Source: Halomonas qaidamensis (GTDB taxonomy: Bacteria > Pseudomonadota > Gammaproteobacteria > Pseudomonadales > Halomonadaceae). Taken from it: a stretch of 64,000 bases of DNA. The notes beneath the pieces are model-generated. The model made no database searches and was not told the DNA's origin. It saw only the letters and a program-made list of their open reading frames with translations. Shown here in pieces: positions 26,610 to 35,602 of the stretch (its first letter is position 1; every line of letters begins with the position of its first letter). The stretch lies in assembly GCF_025917315.1 (NCBI RefSeq), contig NZ_CP080627.1, forward strand, positions 868,001 through 932,000. The letters run 5' to 3'. The position numbers and the translations under genes are program-made.

Positions 26610-27962
26610 TTAGCGTAGTGAAAGTGCGCCTGCGTTCGTATCATCGCCGACTGCATCACGATAGGCTGTTGCTTCTTCGGTTTCTGTTGCATCGCTAAAA
26701 CGGACTACCAGCACGCACGAAGCGAGTACTAAGACGGTAATGCCAAGATAAAAAAGCCCTTCTTGATAACTGAGGCTTTCACTACGGAATAAAAAAGCGG
26801 CAGAGACAGCACCGACATTGCCACCTGCCCCCACGATACCGGCGACTGCCCCCAGTGCTTTTTTATTGATGAAGGGCACCACGCCAAAGGTTGCCCCTTC
26901 GGCCATCTGCACAAATAGACTAAATACCAGCATGATGCCGATTGCGAGGCTTAAAATATGCATTTGTGAGAAGGCAATAAGCGCGATGCCTTCACACAGC
27001 AGGGCGATAAATAGCCAGCGTACGCGCCCCTTTAAACCGCCTTGCTTGGCGAATAGGTCTGAAAAGACACCGCCAAGAGTACGGGCGAAAATATTCATCA
27101 GGCCAAATAAACCTGCGATTAACCCAGCGGTTGCCAGGGTCAGGTCAAACTTGTCGAAGAAGTAAATAGCGGCAATATTGTTGATGGTTAGCTCAACGCC
27201 AAAGCAGAGACCATAAACAATAAACAGCGCCCATACGCGAATATCTTTTGCTGCGGCTAGAAAGCTTTGTACTGCGCTATTTTCACCTGTGGCTTCGGGT
27301 AGTTCACCGCGGGCGCGCAGCTCGCTAAAGTTGCCATCGGGGGCGTCTTGGGTAAACAGCCAATAGCCAATCCCAGTAAAAAACAGCACCACACCTGGTA
27401 CCACCATGGCAAGACGCCACCCCAGCGTTTCACTGACGCCAAGCATTAGCAAACCCGAAAAAATTAACGGCATTAGGATTTGTGTTGTTCCACCGCCCAA
27501 GTTTCCCCAGCCAGCACTGGTGGCGTTGGCGGTGCCAACCACATTCGGCGCAAACATCATCGTGGTGTGATATTGGGTAATTACAAAAGACGCGCCGATG
27601 GCACCGATGGCTAAACGAGCGAGTAAGAAAGTTTCAAAGCTATTGGCAAAACCTATACCCATGACCGGCACGGCCCCCAGCATCAACAAACCGGTATAGG
27701 TTTTACAAGGTCCAATTTTGTCGCACAGCACGCCAATGAGCAGGCGGACAATAACGGTAATAGCAACGGAGGCAATAATGGTATTGCCGATCTGGGTTTG
27801 AGTGAGTGATAAATCTTCACGGACCACTGCCATCAAGGGAGCGATACCAAACCAGCCAAAAAAGCAGATATGGAACGCGAACCATGAGAAGTGGAAAGCA
27901 CGCATTTGAGGAGTAGAAAAATTTAGTAGCCGGATGCGGTTAGCTTTATTGCGAATGTCCAT
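26610..27962 (-). CDS. Nitrate/nitrite transporter, MFS (NarK/NNP family)
   Basis: A 450-residue, 12-helix inner-membrane transporter. The two nitrate signature motifs of the NNP family are present: GWGNLGGGTTQ near residue 145 and GAGGNVGAV near 385. It imports nitrate for the assimilatory enzymes at the left end of the window. Start taken at 27962, with GAGG six bases before the ATG; the open frame extends 50 codons further upstream but that stretch overlaps the leader RNA attenuator. Promoter and leader match those of nasA and nasC-nirB, and the next gene downstream is the regulator nasR. Confidence 0.92.
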   Translation of the reverse strand: MDIRNKANRIRLLNFSTPQMRAFHFSWFAFHICFFGWFGIAPLMAVVREDLSLTQTQIGNTIIASVAITVIVRLLIGVLCDKIGPCKTYTGLLMLGAVPVMGIGFANSFETFLLARLAIGAIGASFVITQYHTTMMFAPNVVGTANATSAGWGNLGGGTTQILMPLIFSGLLMLGVSETLGWRLAMVVPGVVLFFTGIGYWLFTQDAPDGNFSELRARGELPEATGENSAVQSFLAAAKDIRVWALFIVYGLCFGVELTINNIAAIYFFDKFDLTLATAGLIAGLFGLMNIFARTLGGVFSDLFAKQGGLKGRVRWLFIALLCEGIALIAFSQMHILSLAIGIMLVFSLFVQMAEGATFGVVPFINKKALGAVAGIVGAGGNVGAVSAAFLFRSESLSYQEGLFYLGITVLVLASCVLVVRFSDATETEEATAYRDAVGDDTNAGALSLR

Positions 27963-28014
27963 GGATGGCCTCACAGAGCAAGCATAATACGAGTGGGTCA
28001 AAACAGGCGCTTTT

Positions 28015-28083
28015 AAAAAAGCACTATGTTGTTGACGAGAACATGCCTTCGCCATTGAAGGGCAGGTTCGACGCACTCGTACC
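28015..28083 (-). terminator. Leader attenuator of the nitrate transporter: ANTAR-type hairpins and terminator
   Basis: On the minus strand, CCUUC-AAUGGC-GAAGG (28061-28046) is a five-pair hairpin with a six-base loop having A at 1 and G at 4. Its 3' arm GAAGGC continues into AUGUU (28050-28040), which can pair with AACAU...GCUUUU (28030-28017, with AGU bulged), ending in a U6 run at 28020-28015. The hairpin and terminator are therefore alternatives. A hairpin just upstream (GGU-A-CGA with UCG-A-ACC, 28083-28065) is a candidate first ANTAR stem, less regular in shape. Confidence 0.7.
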
Positions 28084-28125
28084 CGTTGGGCCTGGTCCAC
28101 GCCTACCATCATTTAGTAAGAGTGA

Positions 28126-28141
28126 AGCAATTAGTTCGCCA
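28126..28141 (-). promoter_or_regulatory. Sigma54 promoter for the nitrate transporter
   Basis: On the minus strand TGGCGAACTAATTGCT fits TGGC-N7-TTGCW exactly. Predicted start near 28116 gives a leader of about 150 bases that contains the attenuator. A TGCACCA half-site at 28218-28224 could be part of an NtrC site but its other half is poor. Confidence 0.72.
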
Positions 28142-28268
28142 TAAGACAGTTTTGCAAATAAAGTCAGGGAGTTATTTTACGTGTGATTGATAGGAAGTTT
28201 GCTATGTACGTTGCTGATGCACCACAGTGATACAGTTATGGCACAGATGTGCGACATGTGGGTGCCGG

Positions 28269-29288
28269 TTAGTCGTGTAAATAAACAGCATCAATATCCA
28301 GCGTTGAACGCTCACCAATCGCGTCAAAGTGCGTTTCTAGCCAGCGCTCGGCAGCAGTGCGACCTTGTTCAAACAGATAACATAGAAATGCCCACTCTGA
28401 GTTCATTTTGCTCGATACTGAGAGATCCTCCAGCGCCTGTTCACCACTAATGCGGTGGAAGAGCGCTTGCTGATAGCAGTTTTCTATTCCTTGCTCATCT
28501 AGTGTGCGTTTGAGCAGCGCAATCATGCGTATTTCTTTAATCAGGGCTGAATTAAAGGTGATTTCGTTGAGGCGGTTCATGATGGCTGAGGCAGAGGTAG
28601 GTACTTCTTCCCTGCTAATAGGGTTAATTTGTACCAGCAGAATGTCTCGGGCACTACACTCCTCCATTAACGGGAATAGCGCAGGGTTGCCCATATAACC
28701 GCCATCCCAATACGCCTCGCCTTCTATCTCAACAGCTTGAAATACAAAAGGCAGGCAAGCAGAGGCCATGACCGCATCTACACTCATTTCTTCGCGGCGA
28801 AAAACGCGCTGTTTTCCGGTGCGAACGTTAGTAGCTGTCACAAATAGCTTAAGCTGCTCACAGCGTCTTACACGCTCAAAATCAATATGTTCGGCGACAA
28901 TATCGCGTAATGGATTAATATTAAGAGGGTTCAGTTGGTAAGGGGAGACCAGGCGGCTTAAAAGATCCATGGCCACATAACCTGGTGAATGATCGAGAGA
29001 CCAGTTACCGGTCAGCACGTCTAGGGGTGAGCGACGAATTGGACTTGCCATACCCGCTCGGCTAACCGCTTTCCAAAACTGGTGCAGCGCTTGGCGAGCT
29101 GTCTCTTTGTTACCGCGGGTAAGGGCATCTGCCATGACCACACCGTTCATCGCACCAGCGCTTGTGCCGCTGATGCCTTCAATGTCGATACGGTCGTCTT
29201 CAAGCAATCGATCGATAACCCCCCAAGTGTAAGCGCCGTGGGCACCTCCGCCCTGTAAGGCAAGGTCTATCTTTTTGATCTGCGACAT
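28269..29288 (-). CDS. Patatin-like phospholipase
   Basis: A 339-residue patatin-fold lipid acyl hydrolase. Oxyanion loop GGGAHGAYTWGV near residue 13, nucleophile serine in GTSAGAMNG near 42 (GxSxG), and the catalytic aspartate in DGGYMGNP near 193 complete the Ser-Asp dyad. No signal peptide or membrane segment is evident. The ATG at 29288 follows AGGGAAAAGTG; a GTG immediately before it is possible. Bacterial proteins of this class include RssA/YchK-like hydrolases of unknown physiological substrate. The 306 bases upstream of the neighbouring transporter separate the two transcription units. Confidence 0.88.
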   Translation of the reverse strand: MSQIKKIDLALQGGGAHGAYTWGVIDRLLEDDRIDIEGISGTSAGAMNGVVMADALTRGNKETARQALHQFWKAVSRAGMASPIRRSPLDVLTGNWSLDHSPGYVAMDLLSRLVSPYQLNPLNINPLRDIVAEHIDFERVRRCEQLKLFVTATNVRTGKQRVFRREEMSVDAVMASACLPFVFQAVEIEGEAYWDGGYMGNPALFPLMEECSARDILLVQINPISREEVPTSASAIMNRLNEITFNSALIKEIRMIALLKRTLDEQGIENCYQQALFHRISGEQALEDLSVSSKMNSEWAFLCYLFEQGRTAAERWLETHFDAIGERSTLDIDAVYLHD

Positions 29289-29409
29289 CACTTTTCCCTG
29301 CTGAGTGGGTGATTAAATGCGGTAACCCACCCAGCATGGCATAAAAGCATGTGTTTAGTGTATGCCAGTTAAAAAGGCGTACATCACCAAAAGACCCTAG
29401 AGCGCGATG

Positions 29410-30507
29410 TTAAGGAGAATCTGCTAAGGGTGAGGAGTGGCCTATGGCAAGAGGGGTCTCATAAACGGCATGCTCCATCAATTTATCAAGCTGTAGTGCT
29501 AGCTGACTGCTGGCCTCTTCCATCATGGCTAGCGCTGCAAGCTGACCATTATGGTCACCTTGGCGGGCAAACGTGAGGGCATCCAAACCGCTTTCATGAA
29601 AACGCTTATGGGGAGCAGCTAATGCCTTATAAGCTTGCGTGTACTGGTAGCGACGACCATCCCCTGTAAGGCACCAGTGACTAAGTGAGCAGTGCTGGTG
29701 ATCCTCTAGGCTCTCTTCAAAGTGGGCTGAAAGTAGCTGCTTATAAAGGCGGCTTTTCCATACTGCATGCTCAAGTTTGGCGGCGTGCAAGTAAGCAGTG
29801 GTTGTACTGTGGTGGATGACTTTATACATGTGGCGTGATTGGTCTATCAACTGCTCAATGACATGTTCTGCTGACTGGGCGGCACTGGTTAAAGCCTTTA
29901 TTTCCTGCTGCTGATAGTCACGGATCTTGGCATCTTCGATAACGTGTGATGCGGTGCGCTCAATCCATTGCGCTAGCTGGTGTGCTAATTGTTGGGAGTG
30001 TTCAGATAGCTCTTGCAAATCCTTAACAATCGCTGGCATGCCTGCCGGTTGTTCATGGAAGTGGGCGACTTCCAAGGCCGCAGTGATAGCTAATGCTTTT
30101 GTATGGCCTGCGTTATGCGCTAATTCACTACTTAGCTGACGTATATCGTGAAAGGCTTGTTCCGTCACTAACGAAGATGATAAATACGCGTCTGTTTGCT
30201 GGCAGCGTTGCCGGTGTTGTTGCAATGTTTGTGCGGTTTGCTCGGCTATGTGGAGACGGCTAAAGGTGTCGGTGAGAGTGGATTGTTCGGTGGCAAGATG
30301 CTGAGCGTGGACTTCTACGCCTTTGCTCAACGAGCAAAGCATATCTGCACCTCTGGCCTGAAGCATGCTGAGTGACTCAATCGGCGTCATCAAGCTGATT
30401 GCACGGCAACCTTGACGTTTTTTTTCAGCTTCTAGCTGGGCATTCAACGCTGCCACTTCTTGTTCAAGGCGATGGATGGTTTGATAAGGGTGCATAAAAG
30501 CAAACAT
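29410..30507 (-). CDS. Soluble chemoreceptor-like protein with CZB zinc-binding domain
   Basis: A 365-residue cytoplasmic, mostly helical protein. An N-terminal coiled coil is followed by a region that aligns with the chemoreceptor signalling tip but is changed at key places (ITAALEVAHFHE where receptors have the LNAAIEAARAGE type). The C-terminal CZB domain keeps its zinc ligands: LEHAVWK near residue 258, CSLSHW near 287, and PHKRFHESG near 315. CZB proteins sense zinc or hypochlorous acid. Start taken at 30507 (CAGGTACTAGCC before ATG); an earlier ATG at 30537 has no ribosome site. Whether it still couples to CheA/CheW is doubtful given the altered tip. Confidence 0.8.
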   Translation of the reverse strand: MFAFMHPYQTIHRLEQEVAALNAQLEAEKKRQGCRAISLMTPIESLSMLQARGADMLCSLSKGVEVHAQHLATEQSTLTDTFSRLHIAEQTAQTLQQHRQRCQQTDAYLSSSLVTEQAFHDIRQLSSELAHNAGHTKALAITAALEVAHFHEQPAGMPAIVKDLQELSEHSQQLAHQLAQWIERTASHVIEDAKIRDYQQQEIKALTSAAQSAEHVIEQLIDQSRHMYKVIHHSTTTAYLHAAKLEHAVWKSRLYKQLLSAHFEESLEDHQHCSLSHWCLTGDGRRYQYTQAYKALAAPHKRFHESGLDALTFARQGDHNGQLAALAMMEEASSQLALQLDKLMEHAVYETPLAIGHSSPLADSP

Positions 30508-30731
30508 GGCTAGTACCTGCGAACGAGTCAATAGCATTGTGATGTTTTGTCACAAAGTATTGCAGGTGGTTGCCATGAGCGCCGTACTTACAGTCTATTA
30601 ATGATAAAAACCAGCCTCTTGCGATTTTTGGGTATAGGTTTCTTAATGTGTCTGGATCAGACTTAAAGGTCAGTCTTTCAGAGCAGTCGGCGTGACCTGT
30701 TTGACGCTCCATGGGAACAAAATATCCACTA

Positions 30732-31457
30732 TCAGCGTTGAGCCAAGTGATGAGCCCTATCGTTTGGACAACGTAGAAACTGTGATGTCGCCAACCACTC
30801 TTCATCAGGGTAGTAGGCAAACACATACTGGTTCTCTTTCAAGCTATCAATAAGCGGATACGTGATATCTTCACGCACGGCTGGGCAGCCGTGGCTACGT
30901 CCTAGCCTACCGGTTTGGGTAATAAAATCGTCGCTAACGTAGTCAGCGCCATGGATCACGATCGCTCGTTCGAATGCGAGGTCATTCACCGCAGGCTCTA
31001 AGCCATCCAAGCGCAGTGAATAGCCATTACGCCCATAGTAACTATTCATTGTGCGAAAGAGACCGATACTGGATTGATGGCTTTCAGGAATATTGGAAAA
31101 CACCTCAGCCACCGCATCCCCAGAACCTTGTCCATGGGAAACAAGCTCTTCAAATAGCAGTGTATGCTGATGTAGATCGAAAACCCACATACGTGGCTCG
31201 GTGGAGGGTAGCGAGTAGTCAATGACGGCTAAACGCTCAGCGTCAGGATCGGCGCAACTAAGTGACTGAGCCGCGAGCCGAAGTGCTTCTGGCGTCGCCG
31301 TTGGTGCTAGTTGCAGTAATTGATGATGTAAAGGAGAAACGCCGGGAGGCGCAGCAGAAGCGACCTGAGCAAAAAAGCTAGCAGCCTGTAAAGGAAGGCT
31401 CAATAACACCAGTGGAAGCGATAAAACGATGGTAGAGGCGCGTAAGCAAAAAGACAT
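30732..31457 (-). CDS. L,D-transpeptidase catalytic-domain protein (YkuD_2 type), exported
   Basis: A 241-residue exported protein with a signal peptide (to about residue 26, LPLQA) and a catalytic domain near residues 80-225. The conserved HGADYVSDDF near 184 and the active-site SHGCPAV near 205 with its cysteine identify the murein L,D-transpeptidase/carboxypeptidase group. It would act on peptidoglycan stem peptides in the periplasm. Start taken at 31457 with AGGG ten bases upstream; earlier ATGs at 31517 and 31496 would hide the signal peptide. It is divergent from the larger L,D-transpeptidase at 31558. The 224 bases at 30508-30731 show no feature. Confidence 0.85.
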   Translation of the reverse strand: MSFCLRASTIVLSLPLVLLSLPLQAASFFAQVASAAPPGVSPLHHQLLQLAPTATPEALRLAAQSLSCADPDAERLAVIDYSLPSTEPRMWVFDLHQHTLLFEELVSHGQGSGDAVAEVFSNIPESHQSSIGLFRTMNSYYGRNGYSLRLDGLEPAVNDLAFERAIVIHGADYVSDDFITQTGRLGRSHGCPAVREDITYPLIDSLKENQYVFAYYPDEEWLATSQFLRCPNDRAHHLAQR

Positions 31458-31557
31458 AGAGAGCAACCCTGCAATAGATATCGACGAAGGAGACATGTAA
31501 ACGGCTATGATAAACAAAGACAGCGAACAGCGATGAATAGTAACGCAAGGAGGAGCG

Positions 31558-33198
31558 ATGAACGAGACAACGTTAATAAGACGATGGGCGATAGGGATGG
31601 CCCTATGTCTGACGCTGACCCAAGCGCCCCATCTGGTTAATAGCGCACAAGCAGAGACAGGTTCGCTTGAGCAGGTGTTAGCTCAACAAACAAAGGCGCA
31701 AACGAATGCGTTACTGCCGATTAAGGATTTTTACCAGCAGCTAAATCAGCAGCCCGCCTGGCAAGATGTTACACATGTTGAAGCGCTGGTGAAGGCGTTA
31801 AACAGTCTTGAAGACGATGGCTTAAACCCTGAGGATTACGACGCTGACAGCCTGTTAGATGCCTTTCAAGCTAGCCAACAAGCGGGGAAGTTAGCGCAAG
31901 CTGATTTTGATATTCAGGCCACGACAGCCTTGCTTTTAGCGCTTGAACATCTTTCGCGGGGCAAGGTGAATCCAAACGAGGTCGAGCCTAAATGGGATAT
32001 CCCTAGGCCTGAACGTCGTTACTCGCTGTTACGCATCACCCATGCGCTGGAAAATAATGATATTCAGGGCGCGCTTGACTATGTGAGGCCCTCATCATCG
32101 GAGTATGCTCAGCTACGCGAGGCACTACGTCATTACCGCACGCTGGCTGAAAAAGGTAGCGTCCCCTATTTGGCGGGCCGAGAGGAGGCGCTTCGACCAG
32201 GTGATACCCACGAAGATGTGCAGATACTGCGACAGCGCTTGGCTTATTGGGGCGATGCTAACCTACTGGCCGCGGATAGCAATGCTTACCCAATGATTGG
32301 CGTGCAATCAGCCATTAGTGACCAGCGCACCTACGATGCGGAGTTGGAAAGGGCAGTTAGACGTTTTCAGCGTCGTCATCAGCTGCAAGAAGATGGTGTT
32401 GTGGGTGAGCGCACGCGACTTGCATTGAACACCCCACTCTCTTCGCGTATCGATCAGCTTCGTGTCAACTTAGAACGGGCTCGGTGGATTAAACCTACGC
32501 AAACTGATGAGCCACGAGTTTGGGTTGATATTGCCGGTTATCGATTGCACTACACTCGGCCTAATGGTGAGCACTGGGATGCTCGCGTTGTGGTTGGCAC
32601 ACCACGGCGCGAAACGCCGATTATCCATTCGGCGATTAGCCACTTAACCGTAAACCCTTCATGGACGATTCCGCCGACTATTATGCGTGAGGACGTGCTG
32701 CCTCAGGTAAGGCGAGACCCTGGCTATTTAGCACGGCGCAATATTCAAGTGTTAAGTTCTTCCGGTGAGCGGCTTGACGCTGATGCCATTGACTGGCAAC
32801 GGCCTGGTGCTGTGATGCTGCGTCAAGTATCCGGTGGCGGTAATCCGCTAGGCCGTGTAGTGGTGCGTTTTCCCAATAGTGAAATGATCTATCTACACGA
32901 TACGCCAGCAAGAGGGTTGTTTCAGCGTGACCAGCGAGCACTAAGCTCTGGTTGTGTCCGCGTTGAAGGCGTCATGGAGTTTGCGCAGCTACTGCTTCAG
33001 GATAGTGGTAGTCGCTATCAGCTATCTTCGTTACTTAGCAGCAGTGGAAGTGATCGTAATGTTAATCTGCCTCAGCGCATTCCTGTGGCACTGCACTACT
33101 TAACTGCCTGGCCGAATGCCCAAGGGGAGGTTGAGTTTCGCGATGATATTTATCGCCGTGATGCCAGTTTGTTGGCCGCTCTATCACAAGCCGTCTAA
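31558..33198 (+). CDS. L,D-transpeptidase, YcbB/LdtD type
   Basis: A 546-residue periplasmic enzyme that makes 3-3 cross-links in peptidoglycan. After a signal peptide ending near residue 32 (NSAQA) come an N-terminal scaffold domain, a peptidoglycan-binding motif near 260 (AVRRFQRRHQLQEDGVVGER, GVVGERTRLALN) and the YkuD domain from about 318 to 480, with H447 region IYLHDTPA and catalytic cysteine in SSGCVRV near 465. AGGAGGAGCG precedes the ATG. Domain order and size match E. coli LdtD (YcbB). Its terminator at 33227-33258 is shared with a convergent M23 peptidase. Confidence 0.92.
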   Translation: MNETTLIRRWAIGMALCLTLTQAPHLVNSAQAETGSLEQVLAQQTKAQTNALLPIKDFYQQLNQQPAWQDVTHVEALVKALNSLEDDGLNPEDYDADSLLDAFQASQQAGKLAQADFDIQATTALLLALEHLSRGKVNPNEVEPKWDIPRPERRYSLLRITHALENNDIQGALDYVRPSSSEYAQLREALRHYRTLAEKGSVPYLAGREEALRPGDTHEDVQILRQRLAYWGDANLLAADSNAYPMIGVQSAISDQRTYDAELERAVRRFQRRHQLQEDGVVGERTRLALNTPLSSRIDQLRVNLERARWIKPTQTDEPRVWVDIAGYRLHYTRPNGEHWDARVVVGTPRRETPIIHSAISHLTVNPSWTIPPTIMREDVLPQVRRDPGYLARRNIQVLSSSGERLDADAIDWQRPGAVMLRQVSGGGNPLGRVVVRFPNSEMIYLHDTPARGLFQRDQRALSSGCVRVEGVMEFAQLLLQDSGSRYQLSSLLSSSGSDRNVNLPQRIPVALHYLTAWPNAQGEVEFRDDIYRRDASLLAALSQAV

Positions 33199-33226
33199 CG
33201 TGATAAGTGGTTGATACATTCAAACC

Positions 33227-33258
33227 AATAACGCCGCCCAAAAAAGGGCGGCGTTATT
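33227..33258. terminator. Bidirectional terminator between ldtD-like and M23 peptidase genes
   Basis: AATAACGCCGCCC (33227-33239) and GGGCGGCGTTATT (33246-33258) form 13 perfect pairs around AAAAAA. It lies between convergent genes and ends in TGTTT on the plus strand, so it can serve both. Confidence 0.85.
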
Positions 33259-33279
33259 GTTTAATGCAAAGCGAGTAGC

Positions 33280-34944
33280 TTACTGCTCTTCTTGGCGCTC
33301 GTAGTTGGCAACGCTGATAGTGCCTGTTTCACCGCTATCTAATGCTGCCAGCATTGGCTCAGCTTGGCGCTGGAAAGCAATTAACGTGTCGCCGCTAAGG
33401 CTGGTATTTTCAGGCAGTTCTACGTTCATTGCGTTTACTGGGGTGTTATTAACGATGACTTCGTAATGCAAATGAGGTCCCGTACTACGCCCTGTATTGC
33501 CTGAGAGTGCAATGCGCTTGCCCATTTCAATGCGCTCGCCTTGAGTCACTAGGGGGCGTGAAAGGTGTAAATAGCGGGTGCGGTAACCGTTGTCATGGCG
33601 AACGACAATGTAGCGTCCAGCGGCATGATGATTGCCTACCCGTTCCACTCGGCCATTGGCCGGAGCCACAATGGGAGTACCAATGGGCATTGCAAAGTCG
33701 GTACCGTTATGGGGGCTGATACGGCCAGTCACAGGGTGTTTGCGGCGCGGGTTGAAATGGGAACTCAGACGATAGCTGCCTTCAAAGGGATAGCGCGAAA
33801 AAGCAGGGTCTAAGCTGCTTCCTTCGGGTGTATAAAAGTTGCTATCGGTGGCATTGCGAAGGAGCGTTAAGTCCATGCGTTCGCCGTCATACTTAACCGC
33901 TAGAACACGAGAATCGAGCGCTTCTCCGTCAATCATGTCTGATTCAACTAACACCTGGAAGCGATCCCCTCGACGACTGTCGCGGCGAAAGTCGAGTTTC
34001 TTTTCAAGTAGTCGGGTTAGTTCGGTAACGGCACCGCTGCTTAAGCCCGTTGCTTGGGCAGAGCGTGCAAAGCTACCGCTTACGCTACCTGCATAAAGGC
34101 GCTGTACTGCTTCACCTTGGCGCTCAATAATGGTGGCGGCAAAGTGCTCTTCATCCCGCTCAAGTAAGATGCCGTCGCGGGTGTTTTTCATCATACGCAG
34201 AGACAGTAAACGACCATTTTCATCTAACTGATAGTCGAAGCTATGACCGGCGCGCCAATGAGTGAACATGCGCGGATCTTCTAGGCCCTCTAGCAGTGTC
34301 AGCACTTCGCTGTAGCCAAGGCCCAACTTCTCCTGTCCTAGCAGTGCAAATGTTTCACCAGACTCGACAATATGCGTCTTCCACTTAGGAACGTAGGGTT
34401 CGTCTGTGGCAAGTTCCAGTTCAAGAAACGAGACATCATCAAATAGCTCAATGCCATAGTCTTCATACGAAGTAGCATCGGCAATTTCGACAGAGGATGT
34501 ATTGTCGACATCAAGCATGCCACTTGAAAGCGTCCCTAATACCACGGCCATGTGAAGCGCACCTTCATCAAGCTGAGTACTAGCATGGGGGGCATTTGTT
34601 ACGACGCTAGCCATGGAGGCTTCTGCGCTGGTAATCACATCCAGGTCGACAATTTCCGTTGGTGTGAGATCGTCCAGCGGGATATGGTCGCGCGTAGCAT
34701 CAATGGCGCGTGAGGCTCTATCAATGGCTTCAGCAACGGGAGTGCGCTCTTGGCGCAACGAAGGAACCCCAGGAGCAGAATCGCTGGGAAGCGGTACAAG
34801 CACGCTCTCCAGCGGTGTGTGAGTTTGGTTTAGATCGTGATAGGTCGTGATTAACTTTTGTGTGCCCAGCACAGTGACCATAGTAGCCACAGGTAACAGT
34901 AACAATTTATGCGTGCGGGGCAGCGAATAAAGAATTCGCAACAT
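33280..34944 (-). CDS. M23-family peptidoglycan endopeptidase, MepM-like
   Basis: A 554-residue membrane-anchored protease. An N-terminal hydrophobic segment (about residues 12-28) is followed by an acidic linker, an OapA/LysM-like region (THIVESGETFALLGQ near 195) and the zinc-dependent M23 domain from about 395: H in PHNGTDFAMPIGTP (HxxxD) and HLHYEV near 495. It cleaves peptide cross-links to allow cell-wall growth. Start taken at 34944; an earlier in-frame ATG at 35016 lacks a ribosome site, as does this one. The nearby L,D-transpeptidases suggest a local cell-wall remodelling group. Confidence 0.88.
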   Translation of the reverse strand: MLRILYSLPRTHKLLLLPVATMVTVLGTQKLITTYHDLNQTHTPLESVLVPLPSDSAPGVPSLRQERTPVAEAIDRASRAIDATRDHIPLDDLTPTEIVDLDVITSAEASMASVVTNAPHASTQLDEGALHMAVVLGTLSSGMLDVDNTSSVEIADATSYEDYGIELFDDVSFLELELATDEPYVPKWKTHIVESGETFALLGQEKLGLGYSEVLTLLEGLEDPRMFTHWRAGHSFDYQLDENGRLLSLRMMKNTRDGILLERDEEHFAATIIERQGEAVQRLYAGSVSGSFARSAQATGLSSGAVTELTRLLEKKLDFRRDSRRGDRFQVLVESDMIDGEALDSRVLAVKYDGERMDLTLLRNATDSNFYTPEGSSLDPAFSRYPFEGSYRLSSHFNPRRKHPVTGRISPHNGTDFAMPIGTPIVAPANGRVERVGNHHAAGRYIVVRHDNGYRTRYLHLSRPLVTQGERIEMGKRIALSGNTGRSTGPHLHYEVIVNNTPVNAMNVELPENTSLSGDTLIAFQRQAEPMLAALDSGETGTISVANYERQEEQ

Positions 34945-35602
34945 GGGTAAATGGGCCGCCGAGTTCGTGATAAATAAGTAACATGAAAGAAAGTGAACCC
35001 AGGAACCATACCCCATGACAGCAAGAGTGAACAGACTGTATGCCTATACACTAAATGCTCTTTTACTGGAATGAGGAAACAATAAGATAAGGAGCGCTGT
35101 TTTTGAACACTGTTCGCTAAAAAAATTATTTTTTTGAAAAGCCGAGGAAATAAATTAATACGCTAATTAACCATAGGGAAGTGGTGATAGGCAATAATTT
35201 TCACTCACTATTAAAAGTAAAATTAAGGATATGGTGGAGTTGTAGTGGTCTTGTGATAGGTCTGTATAAGTTGTAGGTGCTTGAAAGCCCGCCACACACC
35301 AGAAACTGATTGCTAAGCACAATCTTTAGATTGCAAGGCGCTTTCTGTGAAAGGCACGTGGTATAGAATTTCTTTTTTTGTAATAAATTGATTTTTTCTG
35401 TATCTGGCAAAGTTAGCCTCAACAAGCAGCTGTTAACAAGCAGTTGTTGAAGGTGCTGTCGTGCTTAGTAAGCCGGCTAGGGCAGTCTGCTGAATAGGAA
35501 TAATTGTTTATAAGCAAGTACTCAGCGCTTTTTCCTGGCATCCTAGAAGGGTTTTCGAAGATTAAGCGGATTATTTCGCTGTTTAGCGTCGAGGGAATCG
35601 AA
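34945..35602. other. AT-rich intergenic region
   Basis: This gap between the M23 peptidase and the LysR regulator is clearly more AT-rich than neighbouring genes. The only structure I see is a 14-base direct repeat (AACAAGCAGCTGTT followed by AACAAGCAGTTGTT) near 35421-35448. No gene or RNA could be supported. Confidence 0.5.

Noticed and set aside
28218..28232. Second NtrC site upstream of the nitrate transporter
   Set aside because: Only the left half (TGCACCA) is good; the right half at the proper spacing does not match, so I did not list it as a site.
30464..30826. 120-codon minus-strand open frame overlapping the L,D-transpeptidase end and the CZB gene start
   Set aside because: No ribosome site or recognisable features, and it overlaps two supported genes.
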